Assembly: GCA_002435545.1 (NCBI GenBank)
Contig: DJNB01000058.1
Span: 1-17,810 of the forward strand
Direction of reading: 5' to 3'
Source: Lachnoclostridium sp. UBA6475
Lineage (GTDB): Bacteria > Bacillota > Clostridia > Lachnospirales > Lachnospiraceae
DNA length: 17,810 nt
A program made the position numbers and the translations under genes. Below, in pieces: positions 7,455 to 15,334 of this stretch (the first letter of the stretch is position 1; each line of letters starts with the position of its first letter). The notes under the pieces were generated by a model. That model did no database searches, had not been told where the DNA came from, and was given only the letters and a program-made list of their open reading frames with translations.

Positions 7455-8891
7455 ATGACCATAGAAGAAATTCTTGCAGGAGAATCGAAGAATGTGGAGT
7501 TCAAAGAGAACCTGCCTGAGAAAAGCAGCAAATACATGAAGTCTGTGGTGGCTTTTGCAAATGGAACCGGAGGAAAAATTATTTTCGGAATTACGGATAA
7601 AACCAGAGCGGTTGTTGGCTTTGACAAGGAAGATGTGTTCAAGAAAATGGATGCCATCGCCAATGCTGTATCAGATAGCTGTGAACCGGCAATCATCCCG
7701 GATATTACTTTACAGACGGTTGAGGGTAAAACTGTTATTGTGGTAGAGGTTTCTGCAGGTAGACAGCGCCCATATTATATCAAAGCTCTTGGCAGAGATA
7801 GCGGTGTGTATGTTCGTGTTGCCGGAACTACCCGCCTTGCCGACGAGTATATGGTAAAGGAGTTGCTGTTTGAGGGTGGTAATCGCTACTACGATCAGGC
7901 TTTGTGTACGGAATTGAATATCACAGATGAAGATATTGCTGCTCTTTGCAAAGCGATGAAAGAACAGGCAGTCAAGAATGCCCATAATGAGGAACAGAAA
8001 GCATCCATCAAAGATGTCGGCAGACAACAGTTGCGTTCCTGGGGTGTTTTGATTGAGCGTGATGGAAAAGATTATCCGTCCAATGCCTTTGCTATTTTGA
8101 CTGGCAATGGAGGACTTCATGTTGCAACACAATGTGGTGTGTTCAAGGGTACAACGAAAGCAGTATTTGTTGACCGTAGAGAATATACCGGTCCGCTTTG
8201 GGAGCAGGTAGACGAGGCATTTCAGTTTGTTCTGAGAAATATTCACCTGGGAGCTAACATTGTGGGTATTTATCGGCAGGATATTTATGAGATTCCGCTG
8301 GATGCTATTCGAGAGTTGATCATCAATGCGATGGTACATCGTAGTTATCTGGATCATGGTACGATACAGGTTGCGGTATATGACGACCGATTGGAAATCA
8401 CTTCCCCAGGAAAACTGCCAATGGGACAAACCATGGAGCGTATGAAAGAAGGATATTCCAAAATAAGAAATGAAGCCCTTGCTCATGCGTTTGCTTATAT
8501 GAACTTGATTGAGCATTGGGGGAGCGGCATTCCGAGAATTATTGATAAAGTAAAAGCTGCCGGACTGCGAGAGCCGGAGTTTATTGGTGGCGAAGTTGAT
8601 TTGCGTATCAATATCTATCGAGGTCAGGTTGACGGCACTGTTGAGCCAAATACTGCCGTTAAACCGCCATTAAACCGCCGAGAAACCGCCGATAAAATGC
8701 CGGCAAATGAACAGGAACAGAAAATTTATAAGTATGTATTGGAAAATGTCGGCATTACAACGGCACAGGCGATGAACCTTTTGGGCATCAAACAACGTAG
8801 AACCAGAGAGATACTGGTAAAAATGGTTGAAAGTGGCTGGCTGCGAAAAGAAGGTGCTTCAAGAAGTACAATTTATGTGAAAAATAGGTAA
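7455..8891 (+). CDS. AlbA_2/Schlafen-type ATP-binding putative regulator
   Basis: A 478-residue cytoplasmic protein of the 'ATP-binding/putative DNA-binding' family common in gut bacteria. Residues about 8-135 form the AlbA_2 (Schlafen AAA_4) domain, with ESKNVEFKENL (10-20) and VVAFANGTGGKIIFGITD (31-48). Residues about 287-390 carry the HATPase_c_4-type module, with ELIINAMVHRSY (287-298), DDRLEITSPGKLP (310-322) and GSGIPRI (356-362). A variable linker (about 393-418) leads to a winged-helix-like segment (420-475: TTAQAMNLLGIKQRRTREIL). The linker is encoded by three AAACCGCC repeats 11 nt apart. ATG 7455 follows GAGGTG at 5 nt. The family is thought to act as transcription regulators, sometimes linked to phage defence; no target is known. 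The gene stands alone, upstream of the surface protein pair. Confidence 0.88.
   Translation: MTIEEILAGESKNVEFKENLPEKSSKYMKSVVAFANGTGGKIIFGITDKTRAVVGFDKEDVFKKMDAIANAVSDSCEPAIIPDITLQTVEGKTVIVVEVSAGRQRPYYIKALGRDSGVYVRVAGTTRLADEYMVKELLFEGGNRYYDQALCTELNITDEDIAALCKAMKEQAVKNAHNEEQKASIKDVGRQQLRSWGVLIERDGKDYPSNAFAILTGNGGLHVATQCGVFKGTTKAVFVDRREYTGPLWEQVDEAFQFVLRNIHLGANIVGIYRQDIYEIPLDAIRELIINAMVHRSYLDHGTIQVAVYDDRLEITSPGKLPMGQTMERMKEGYSKIRNEALAHAFAYMNLIEHWGSGIPRIIDKVKAAGLREPEFIGGEVDLRINIYRGQVDGTVEPNTAVKPPLNRRETADKMPANEQEQKIYKYVLENVGITTAQAMNLLGIKQRRTREILVKMVESGWLRKEGASRSTIYVKNR
8661..8690 (+). repeat. Three 11-bp out-of-frame tandem repeats in the regulator gene
   Basis: AAACCGCC occurs at 8661-8668, 8672-8679 and 8683-8690, each 11 nt after the last. 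Because 11 is not a multiple of three, each copy is read in a different frame (as KPP, then NRR, then TA). Loss or gain of one copy would shift the frame just before the winged-helix domain. Confidence 0.75.
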
Positions 8892-8997
8892 ATAGGTAAT
8901 ATGAAATCAGAATAATTTGATCAAGGTTAATCCGGTTTTCGGACCTATTAGTATCTTAAATAAGAAAGATATAACACATCATTTTACAAAAAATGGA

Positions 8998-9026
8998 TTG
9001 TTTCTCCAAAATTATTATGTTATAAT
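8998..9026 (+). promoter_or_regulatory. Promoter of the first giant surface protein gene
   Basis: TTGTTT (8998-9003), a 17-nt spacer and TATAAT (9021-9026) lie 86 nt before the start codon. The -35 and its GGATTGTTTCTC context recur identically at the second paralogue. The leader that follows shares blocks (CAAATACAGTT, then GTAACAGTT or GTAACGGTT) with that paralogue. The 106-nt stretch between the regulator gene and this promoter (8892-8997) holds no gene and no clear terminator. Confidence 0.8.
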
Positions 9027-9112
9027 TGACACCAAATACAGTTCGCTCTATGGTATCTTTTTGAGCATGGTAGAGTGTAACAGTTAAAAAAAGAAAGGAA
9101 GGGATAGTAAGT

Positions 9113-12100
9113 ATGAAAAAGTTTCGGAAAGGACTTGCAACACTATTGTGTATCAGTATGGCAGGAAGTATGTTTCCGGTGCCGGTAAGTGCAGAGAGGA
9201 CAGTATCTGCTCCCGACATCGCGGTAGAGAGTGCAGGGCAGCAGAATGCAGGCACAGAGGAAAAGACCGAAGGGGAGTTGGCGCTGTATGGCGCGCAGAC
9301 AGATGTAGAGTATCTTGAATATGATAAAGACAGCAAGAAAATGGTATCAAGAACCTGTGACAGCGCGACAGAGTTGACGTCAGAAAATACGAGCTGGGGA
9401 AAGGCAAATCAAGTGACCTGGTTTGTGGCAAGAGGGGATATCACGATGGAAAAGCGTGTCGCGGCTTATGGAGAGGTACATCTGATATTGGCGGATGACT
9501 GTAACCTTAAAATTGAACCTGTAGATGAAAATAATAAATATGTGGGCGGCATTGGCATATCTCAACAAACATATCATTTATATATCCATGCACAATCAGA
9601 GGGAGATAAGCAGGGAACACTGGTTTGTAGATATACCTCATCTTCATATGCGGCTCTTGGAGATAAAGGAAGTATAACCATTGATGGAGGAAACATAACT
9701 TGTGAAGGCAATGATGGGGCAGGCATTGGTGGATCGAGTAATGTAACTAAAGGCACAATTGGGACGGTTACGATTAATGGTGGGACGATCAATGCAACAA
9801 GTATTGGATTTGGAGCCGCAATCGGAAGTGGTTCAGCCAGCGCTTCCGATGGAACGGTAGTCATCAATGGTGGAACGATCAACGCAGAAAGTAGATCCGG
9901 AGCCGGGATCGGCGGTGGAAGTAATAACGCTGGCATAGTAACCATCAACGGAGGAGACATTACAGCGAAGGGGGGCGGATTTGGAGCCGGAATTGGCGGT
10001 GGACAAAGTAAAACAGGTACAGTAACCATCAATGGAGGAAAGATCACAGCAGCCAATACGTGTCAGTCGGACCTATATGATGGTGGAGCCGCCGGAATCG
10101 GCGGTGGAACCTACAAAAATGGTATAGTAACCATCAACGGAGGAGAGATCAACGCAGCGAGTATTTATGGAGCCGGAATTGGTGGCGGATACGGGAAAAA
10201 TGGGTTCGGAAATGACATTACAATTACCGATGGACTGGTAAAAGCAGTCAGTCAAAAGGGCAGTGGTATCGGACCCGGATATTATTCCGGCACAGCAGAC
10301 GTAGCGGAAGAAAAGCTTACGATTGAAAATTCTCCGTTTATTTTCGCAAGCGGCGGCAGCGGTGGTATGGAAAAAGGTATTTACAAGCAGGATGATTCAG
10401 AGAATTGGAGCAACATTATTTCTATCGATGGATCTGACGGAAAGGTGTATGGAAACAGTGTGACGACTGCCATGGACGTTGAAATTGCAGAGGATCAGAC
10501 ACTCGTTGTACCGGAAGGCACTACGCTGGCGGTTGGTGAGGGAACGAACATTACCAATAATGGTACGATCAAAGTCGCCGGGACAATGGCTTCTACAGAG
10601 GCAGATAAAGTAACTGTTAATAAGCCGAAGTACAAACTGATTACAAAGGAAAATCCGAGTGGAATTTATGAGGATGGAACAACAGCGGCGGGAAAAATTT
10701 ATTATAGTACTTACGGAGAAAAGGTAACTGTATCTGAGGTTTCGAACTATGATGCGGGAAAAGACTTGATTGGATGGACGGTTGATGGAGCGAATGTTCC
10801 GGCGCAGAGGACTTCGCCGCTTGTGTTTGCCATGCCGGCAAATGAGGTTACGGTAACTGCAGAATACGGAGACAAGGGACCTGCACCGGATTTAGACGGC
10901 AAAGTGAAAGTGAGCGCAGACACCATCGAGATCTCCGGTGTTGAGGGGACGGAAACATATGGAGATTTGGAGTTTCTGTTTGTTGATAAAATTATTGCTA
11001 GAGGATGGGAGAAAACCGGAAAATTTACCGAACTGACACCGGATACAGAGTATACGATCCACGTAAGATATACAGGAAAGGGAGATTATGCGACTTCGCA
11101 GGCAAAGATAGTAACCGTAAAGACAAAGAAGTGGGCTGACGAAGTAGAGAAGGTGACCGACCTGACAGCGACCTATGGACAAACTCTGAATGATGTAGAC
11201 TTACCGGACGGCTGGGCATGGAAGGATTCGTCTGTTAAGTTGAACTCTGTGGGTGCAAAAGAATATGAAGCCAGATTTACTCCGTCGGATACAGCCGACG
11301 TGGATTATTCTAAGGTGACAGGATATGTTTTGGAAAACGGTAAGGTATACCTGGATATCAGCCTGGAGGTTACCGTAACACAGGCAAAACCTGTGATTCA
11401 ATGGGCGCAGAAGAGTGCTGCATATACATATACCGGATTTTCCGTGACGGCAGGAGATTTACCGGGATTGTCTGTAACTTTACAGAATCATGAGAGCTAC
11501 AGCGGAACATTTATCTATTCTTACCGAGAGAAAAAGGACAGCGGCGAGGCAGGAACTTTTATATCCGGTCTTCCGACAGAACCGGGTGTCTATGAAGTGA
11601 AGGCAGCGGTTTCGGCAAGCGTGAATTATATGGCTGCAGAATCGGATATCATGACTCTCACTATCCAATATTTGGAAGGCGCACCGGATGCTGTGACAAC
11701 AGATAAAAAAGGCAGCGAATATACAAAATGGTGTCCTGCGGAGTTTTATATAAAGGCACCGACGGGTTATACCATCTCGGATAAGGCAGATGGCACGTAC
11801 AGCGATTCCTTTACCTACCGTGCAGTATCCCAAGAGGAGCAGCAGGAGATTACCTATTACCTGAAAAATACTGACGGTCAGATTGCGAAGAAAACGCTGA
11901 CGGCAAAGATCGACCGGACGGCACCGGACTGGAACGGAGACAATCTTGGTATCAACATCAAGAGCCGATGGTGGAATTCCTTGTTAGAAGAGTATATTCC
12001 AAAGTTATACAAGGCAGACAGTCTGGACGTAAACGTGAAGGCAAATGACAGCCAGAGTGGAGTGACAGCGTATTATTACTATGTGCAGCCTAGTGTATAT

Positions 12101-15037
12101 CTTACTTGGACAAGAGAAGATTTAGATATTCTGTATGGGATGAATCGGTTTGACAAAGTTTCTGCAACCGGAAACGGAGAGGTAGAAAAACTGACTGAAC
12201 TTGTAGCAGAAGCCAAAGATGAAGGCAAACTGGTCTATGTTTGCGCTGTGGATGCAGTGGGAAACCGGAGCGATTATATCTGCTCCAATGGTATTGTATT
12301 TGACAATACGGCACCAACATTGAATGTTGAATTTCAAGGCGGTGATATAATTTGGGATACTTCCGTAACGTGTTGGCTTCATTGTACAGAGGTAGGAGAC
12401 TATTACTATATCTGTAAGAAAGCAGGGGAACCGGCACCATCTTCGATCAATGATTTTGCGAAGCAGATTTCAGATGTAAGCAAGGATGAAAATGCGGAAG
12501 TAGATACGTGGGAGGCAAAAGACGGTGTAGTGACCGGGAAAATATTAAGCGAGGGATACTCTAAATCACTTAAGCGGTACTCTCAACAATTGAGTATTAC
12601 CGGTCTTACATCAAACACGAAGTATGTTCTGTATATGGTGGCGACGGATGAGGCAGGAAACGCAAGTGATGTTGCATCATTGCAATTTACGACCTTAAAG
12701 ACGGTTCCGTATATTGAGAAAGCACCGAAACTCGTCGGCGAATATGGACAGAGCCTGTCGGAAATGCAGGTAGATGATACAGACGCAAAGGTAGTGGACA
12801 GAAAAGGAAGTGAAACAACGGTTTCCGGAACCTGGTCGGTAAAAGAAGAGCAGAAAGCAATCCTACCGGAGGTTGAAACCACGGAAACGTTTACTTTGGT
12901 ATTTACGCCGACGGGAGAGAAGGCAGACCGTTATGAAACGACATCCTGTGAAGTGACACCGGAGGTTGCCAAGAAAGCTGTCACGGTAGTGATAGCAGAT
13001 AAAGAAAGACCATATGAACAGAATAATCCGGAGTTTACATGGGATTTTGCAGAGGGATCCGGCCTTGTTGCGGGGGATAGTAATGCCGACTTGGGCATTA
13101 CATTAGACTCCATTGCGGAAGCGGCTTCTCCCGGCGGGAAATATGCTATTACCGGCAGCTGTAACAGTAAAAAATACGACGTGAACTTTACAGGAAACAG
13201 TGCAGACGGAAAGAGCGGCGTTTTGACGATAACACAGGCGGAAAATAAGTTTACGTCAGTGCTTGTCTGCCGTGGTTATACCTATGAGAAAAATAAGAAA
13301 CCGGAACCGACAATAAGTGCAAAATATGGTACCGTTAAGTATCGATATGCAAGTTTTGGTGCAGATGGCTTTCCGGCAGATGAAGCTTATACGGACGCGA
13401 TACCGGTGAAGGCAGGAGCCTATGCCATCAAAGCCTATGTGGAAGCAACTGCCAGTTACACCGCGCTGGAGAGTACTCCGGTTATGTTTAAGATCGCAAA
13501 GGCAGATGCACCGGTCATAACCGGTGAGGAGCAGAGTTATATCTATGCAGCAGGTTCGGAAGGAAAGACGGTTTCTGTGGAGATCGCTGAAAAACTCCCG
13601 GCAGATAAAGGCGATGTCGTATATTCTTGTGATACGGCCGATGCCGAGGGAATCCTCAGTGAGGCAGAAGTTGACGAGAGCGGAAAACTGACTTTCCGGG
13701 TAAATGCTGTTGATGCTTCTAAGATTGGAAAGACAGCAACGATCAAGGTAAAAGCTGTTATGCAGAATTATGAGGATGCCGAATATGCGCTGACGGTACA
13801 GATGACAGATAAGAAATCGGTTGAGCTGCAGAACGGAAGTTCTGTCGCAGTAGAAGGAAACAATACCCTTACTTATGGACAGAAACTGTCATCGCTTAAT
13901 CTGAAAAAAGCCGTCTTTGTAGAAGCCGGTACAAACACGGTGGTTGAAGGTACACTTGTATGGAGTGAACCGGAAAAAGTGCCTGCCGTGGGAACAACAC
14001 AGGCAGACTGGGTATTCCGCCCTGTGCAGGACAGTATTTATAAAGAGATGACAGGAACGACAGCAATTACCGTGGTAAAAGCCCCGAACGTCCCAACCAG
14101 TACACCAAGCAGCACTCCAACTAGTACGCCAAGCAGCACCCCAGCTGGTACGCCAACTATTGCACCAAGCAGTACGCCGGCTGGTACACCAAGCAGCACA
14201 CCAAGCAGTACGCCGGCTGGTACACCAACTATTGCACCAAGCAGTACGCCGGCTGGTACACCAAGCAGTACCCCAGTTGGTACGCCAACTATTGCACCAA
14301 GCAGTACCCCGGTTAGTACACCAAGCAGTAGCCCGGTTAGTACGCCAAGCAGTACGCCGGTTAGCACGCCAAGCAGTACACCAGCAAGTGCGCCAAGCAG
14401 TACGCCAGACAGCACTCCGGCTGGTACACCAAGTAGTACCCCAGGGAATACATCCGGCAGTACGTCAGGTAGTACGCCAGGGAATACAATCGGTGATGCT
14501 CCGAGTGATACCTCGGAAAACACATCCGGCAGCCTTCCGGAAAACACCTCGGATATACTGAAAAAAGGCATGAAATTCACAGGGGCAGACGGTGCGGTAT
14601 ACAAAATCCTATGTGTAAAGAAGAAAAATTCGACTGTCATGTATTATGCGGCAAAGAAGAAGGCAAAGGGAAAAGTCAGCGTACCGGCAACCGTGAAGTA
14701 CAAAGGAGTAACCTTCAAAGTCGTATCTATAAGGGCTAAGGCATTTGCAAACCGCAAGAAGCTACAAAAAGTAATAATCGGGAAGAATGTAGCTTCAATC
14801 GGGAAAAAAGCGTTCTACAACTGTAAGAAACTTAAAAAGGTAACAATAAAGACAACCAAGAAGATCAAGAAGAAGGTCGGAAAGGCGGCGTTTAAGAAAA
14901 CGGCGAAGAAAATTGTCTTTAAACTCCCGGCAAAGAAATACAAAACATATAAGAAAGTTCTGAAAAAGAAGGGAGTAAGCAGGAAGGCGATTTACAAGAA
15001 GTACAAAAAGCAGAAGAAACAAAAACAAAAGAAGTAA
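9113..15037 (+). CDS. Giant secreted beta-solenoid/Ig-like surface protein, lysine-rich LRR C-terminus
   Basis: A 1974-residue protein, probably an adhesin or surface antigen; no enzyme domain was recognised. A Sec signal peptide spans 1-27 (KKFRK, hydrophobic core, VSA|ER). Residues 186-390 are about seven glycine-rich turns of the form TINGGxI-A...GAGIGGG, expected to form a beta-solenoid. Residues about 505-586 resemble an InlB B/Listeria-Bacteroides repeat (GWTVDGA...FAMPANEVTVTAEYG). Residues 590-672 are FN3-like (LTPDTEYTIHVRYTGKGDY). Several Ig/MBG-like modules follow, with recurring ATYGQ, GEYGQ and LTYGQ starts near 687, 1209 and 1587, and an MBG_2-like module near 1289-1375. A Pro/Ser/Thr linker spans about 1660-1815. 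Residues 1816-1974 are a BspA-type LRR_5 domain with about one lysine in three. No LPXTG or SLH motif is visible. ATG 9113 follows AAAGGAAGGG at 9 nt, and a strong terminator follows the gene. Confidence 0.88.
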   Translation: MKKFRKGLATLLCISMAGSMFPVPVSAERTVSAPDIAVESAGQQNAGTEEKTEGELALYGAQTDVEYLEYDKDSKKMVSRTCDSATELTSENTSWGKANQVTWFVARGDITMEKRVAAYGEVHLILADDCNLKIEPVDENNKYVGGIGISQQTYHLYIHAQSEGDKQGTLVCRYTSSSYAALGDKGSITIDGGNITCEGNDGAGIGGSSNVTKGTIGTVTINGGTINATSIGFGAAIGSGSASASDGTVVINGGTINAESRSGAGIGGGSNNAGIVTINGGDITAKGGGFGAGIGGGQSKTGTVTINGGKITAANTCQSDLYDGGAAGIGGGTYKNGIVTINGGEINAASIYGAGIGGGYGKNGFGNDITITDGLVKAVSQKGSGIGPGYYSGTADVAEEKLTIENSPFIFASGGSGGMEKGIYKQDDSENWSNIISIDGSDGKVYGNSVTTAMDVEIAEDQTLVVPEGTTLAVGEGTNITNNGTIKVAGTMASTEADKVTVNKPKYKLITKENPSGIYEDGTTAAGKIYYSTYGEKVTVSEVSNYDAGKDLIGWTVDGANVPAQRTSPLVFAMPANEVTVTAEYGDKGPAPDLDGKVKVSADTIEISGVEGTETYGDLEFLFVDKIIARGWEKTGKFTELTPDTEYTIHVRYTGKGDYATSQAKIVTVKTKKWADEVEKVTDLTATYGQTLNDVDLPDGWAWKDSSVKLNSVGAKEYEARFTPSDTADVDYSKVTGYVLENGKVYLDISLEVTVTQAKPVIQWAQKSAAYTYTGFSVTAGDLPGLSVTLQNHESYSGTFIYSYREKKDSGEAGTFISGLPTEPGVYEVKAAVSASVNYMAAESDIMTLTIQYLEGAPDAVTTDKKGSEYTKWCPAEFYIKAPTGYTISDKADGTYSDSFTYRAVSQEEQQEITYYLKNTDGQIAKKTLTAKIDRTAPDWNGDNLGINIKSRWWNSLLEEYIPKLYKADSLDVNVKANDSQSGVTAYYYYVQPSVYLTWTREDLDILYGMNRFDKVSATGNGEVEKLTELVAEAKDEGKLVYVCAVDAVGNRSDYICSNGIVFDNTAPTLNVEFQGGDIIWDTSVTCWLHCTEVGDYYYICKKAGEPAPSSINDFAKQISDVSKDENAEVDTWEAKDGVVTGKILSEGYSKSLKRYSQQLSITGLTSNTKYVLYMVATDEAGNASDVASLQFTTLKTVPYIEKAPKLVGEYGQSLSEMQVDDTDAKVVDRKGSETTVSGTWSVKEEQKAILPEVETTETFTLVFTPTGEKADRYETTSCEVTPEVAKKAVTVVIADKERPYEQNNPEFTWDFAEGSGLVAGDSNADLGITLDSIAEAASPGGKYAITGSCNSKKYDVNFTGNSADGKSGVLTITQAENKFTSVLVCRGYTYEKNKKPEPTISAKYGTVKYRYASFGADGFPADEAYTDAIPVKAGAYAIKAYVEATASYTALESTPVMFKIAKADAPVITGEEQSYIYAAGSEGKTVSVEIAEKLPADKGDVVYSCDTADAEGILSEAEVDESGKLTFRVNAVDASKIGKTATIKVKAVMQNYEDAEYALTVQMTDKKSVELQNGSSVAVEGNNTLTYGQKLSSLNLKKAVFVEAGTNTVVEGTLVWSEPEKVPAVGTTQADWVFRPVQDSIYKEMTGTTAITVVKAPNVPTSTPSSTPTSTPSSTPAGTPTIAPSSTPAGTPSSTPSSTPAGTPTIAPSSTPAGTPSSTPVGTPTIAPSSTPVSTPSSSPVSTPSSTPVSTPSSTPASAPSSTPDSTPAGTPSSTPGNTSGSTSGSTPGNTIGDAPSDTSENTSGSLPENTSDILKKGMKFTGADGAVYKILCVKKKNSTVMYYAAKKKAKGKVSVPATVKYKGVTFKVVSIRAKAFANRKKLQKVIIGKNVASIGKKAFYNCKKLKKVTIKTTKKIKKKVGKAAFKKTAKKIVFKLPAKKYKTYKKVLKKKGVSRKAIYKKYKKQKKQKQKK
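9668..10285 (+). repeat. Glycine-rich solenoid repeats, first surface gene
   Basis: Seven units with the core TI(N/D)GG(T/D/K/E)I(N/T)A and a later GAGIGGG or near variant span residues 186-390. Unit length is about 25-35 residues because the loops differ. The DNA of the core (GTAACCATCAACGGAGGA, GGAGCCGGAATCGGCGG) is nearly identical from unit to unit while the loops are not. Confidence 0.8.
14090..14510 (+). repeat. 12-bp repeat array coding the Pro/Ser/Thr linker
   Basis: A long run of four-codon units, SSTP, AGTP, VSTP and TIAP, encoded by imperfect 12-bp DNA repeats around ACACCAAGCAGT. Higher-order units exist: TIAP recurs 24 and then 20 residues apart, 72 and 60 nt. The array ends in GNTSGSTSGSTPGNT and a Ser/Asp/Thr-rich tail. 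It resembles wall-spanning stalks of Gram-positive surface proteins and is likely to vary in length between strains. Confidence 0.85.
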
Positions 15038-15084
15038 ATGCGTAAAATCCTGTTATAGGACAGTATCCGGCTAAAGATCAACCC

Positions 15085-15125
15085 AAAGAGGGGCTGCACG
15101 ATAATTCGCGTGAAGCCCCTTTTTT
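15085..15125 (+). terminator. Rho-independent terminator of the first surface gene
   Basis: GAGGGGCTGCACG (15088-15100) pairs with CGTGAAGCCCC (15109-15119) round an 8-nt loop with one internal G-A mismatch. It is preceded by AAA and followed by a T-run (15120-15125). It lies 48 nt after the stop codon, so the two paralogues are separate transcription units. Confidence 0.88.
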
Positions 15126-15228
15126 GATACCTTTGCAGGGAGTGAAAACATATTTACAGGTTTCTTCGTTTGGAAGAAAGGTTTGCACATAATAAAAAGT
15201 TTTTCAAGGGAATTTCTTCCAAAACGGA

Positions 15229-15257
15229 TTGTTTCTCTTGAATCTTTATGATATAAT
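15229..15257 (+). promoter_or_regulatory. Promoter of the second giant surface protein gene
   Basis: TTGTTT (15229-15234), a 17-nt spacer and TATAAT (15252-15257) lie 77 nt before the ATG. The element, its GGATTGTTTCTC context and the following leader blocks parallel the promoter at 8998-9026. The rest of the 297-nt spacer between the two genes holds only the terminator at 15085-15125; nothing else was seen in it. Confidence 0.8.
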
Positions 15258-15334
15258 CAACATCAAATACAGTTAGTTTCAGCTTTTTTGAACGATGTAG
15301 AATGTAACGGTTTTAAAAGGAAGGAAGGGATAAT

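Noticed and set aside
7710..8516. 268-codon minus-strand open frame
   Set aside because: It lies wholly antisense to the well-supported AlbA_2 gene and its translation shows no recognisable domain.
8892..8960. Terminator after the AlbA_2 gene (TCCG/CGGA hairpin near 8929-8943)
   Set aside because: The stem is only about four pairs, the extension does not pair, and no T-run follows.
9574..10056. 160-codon minus-strand frame rich in PPLMVTVP repeats
   Set aside because: Antisense shadow of the glycine-rich solenoid repeats.
14090..14510. CRISPR array
   Set aside because: The repeats are contiguous 12-bp coding units with no unique spacers and no cas genes nearby.
14530..14560. Sortase motif (SLPENTSD) before the C-terminal domain
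   Set aside because: LPENT does not fit LPXTG because Asn is where Thr is needed, and no hydrophobic segment with a short charged tail follows.
14160..14561. 133-codon plus-strand frame with HQAVRRLV repeats
   Set aside because: A shifted frame of the same 12-bp repeats, inside the real surface protein gene.
14038..14640. 200-codon minus-strand frame rich in GVLLGV repeats
   Set aside because: It is the antisense of the 12-bp Pro/Ser/Thr repeat array, which has no stops in several frames. No ribosome binding site or promoter was seen.
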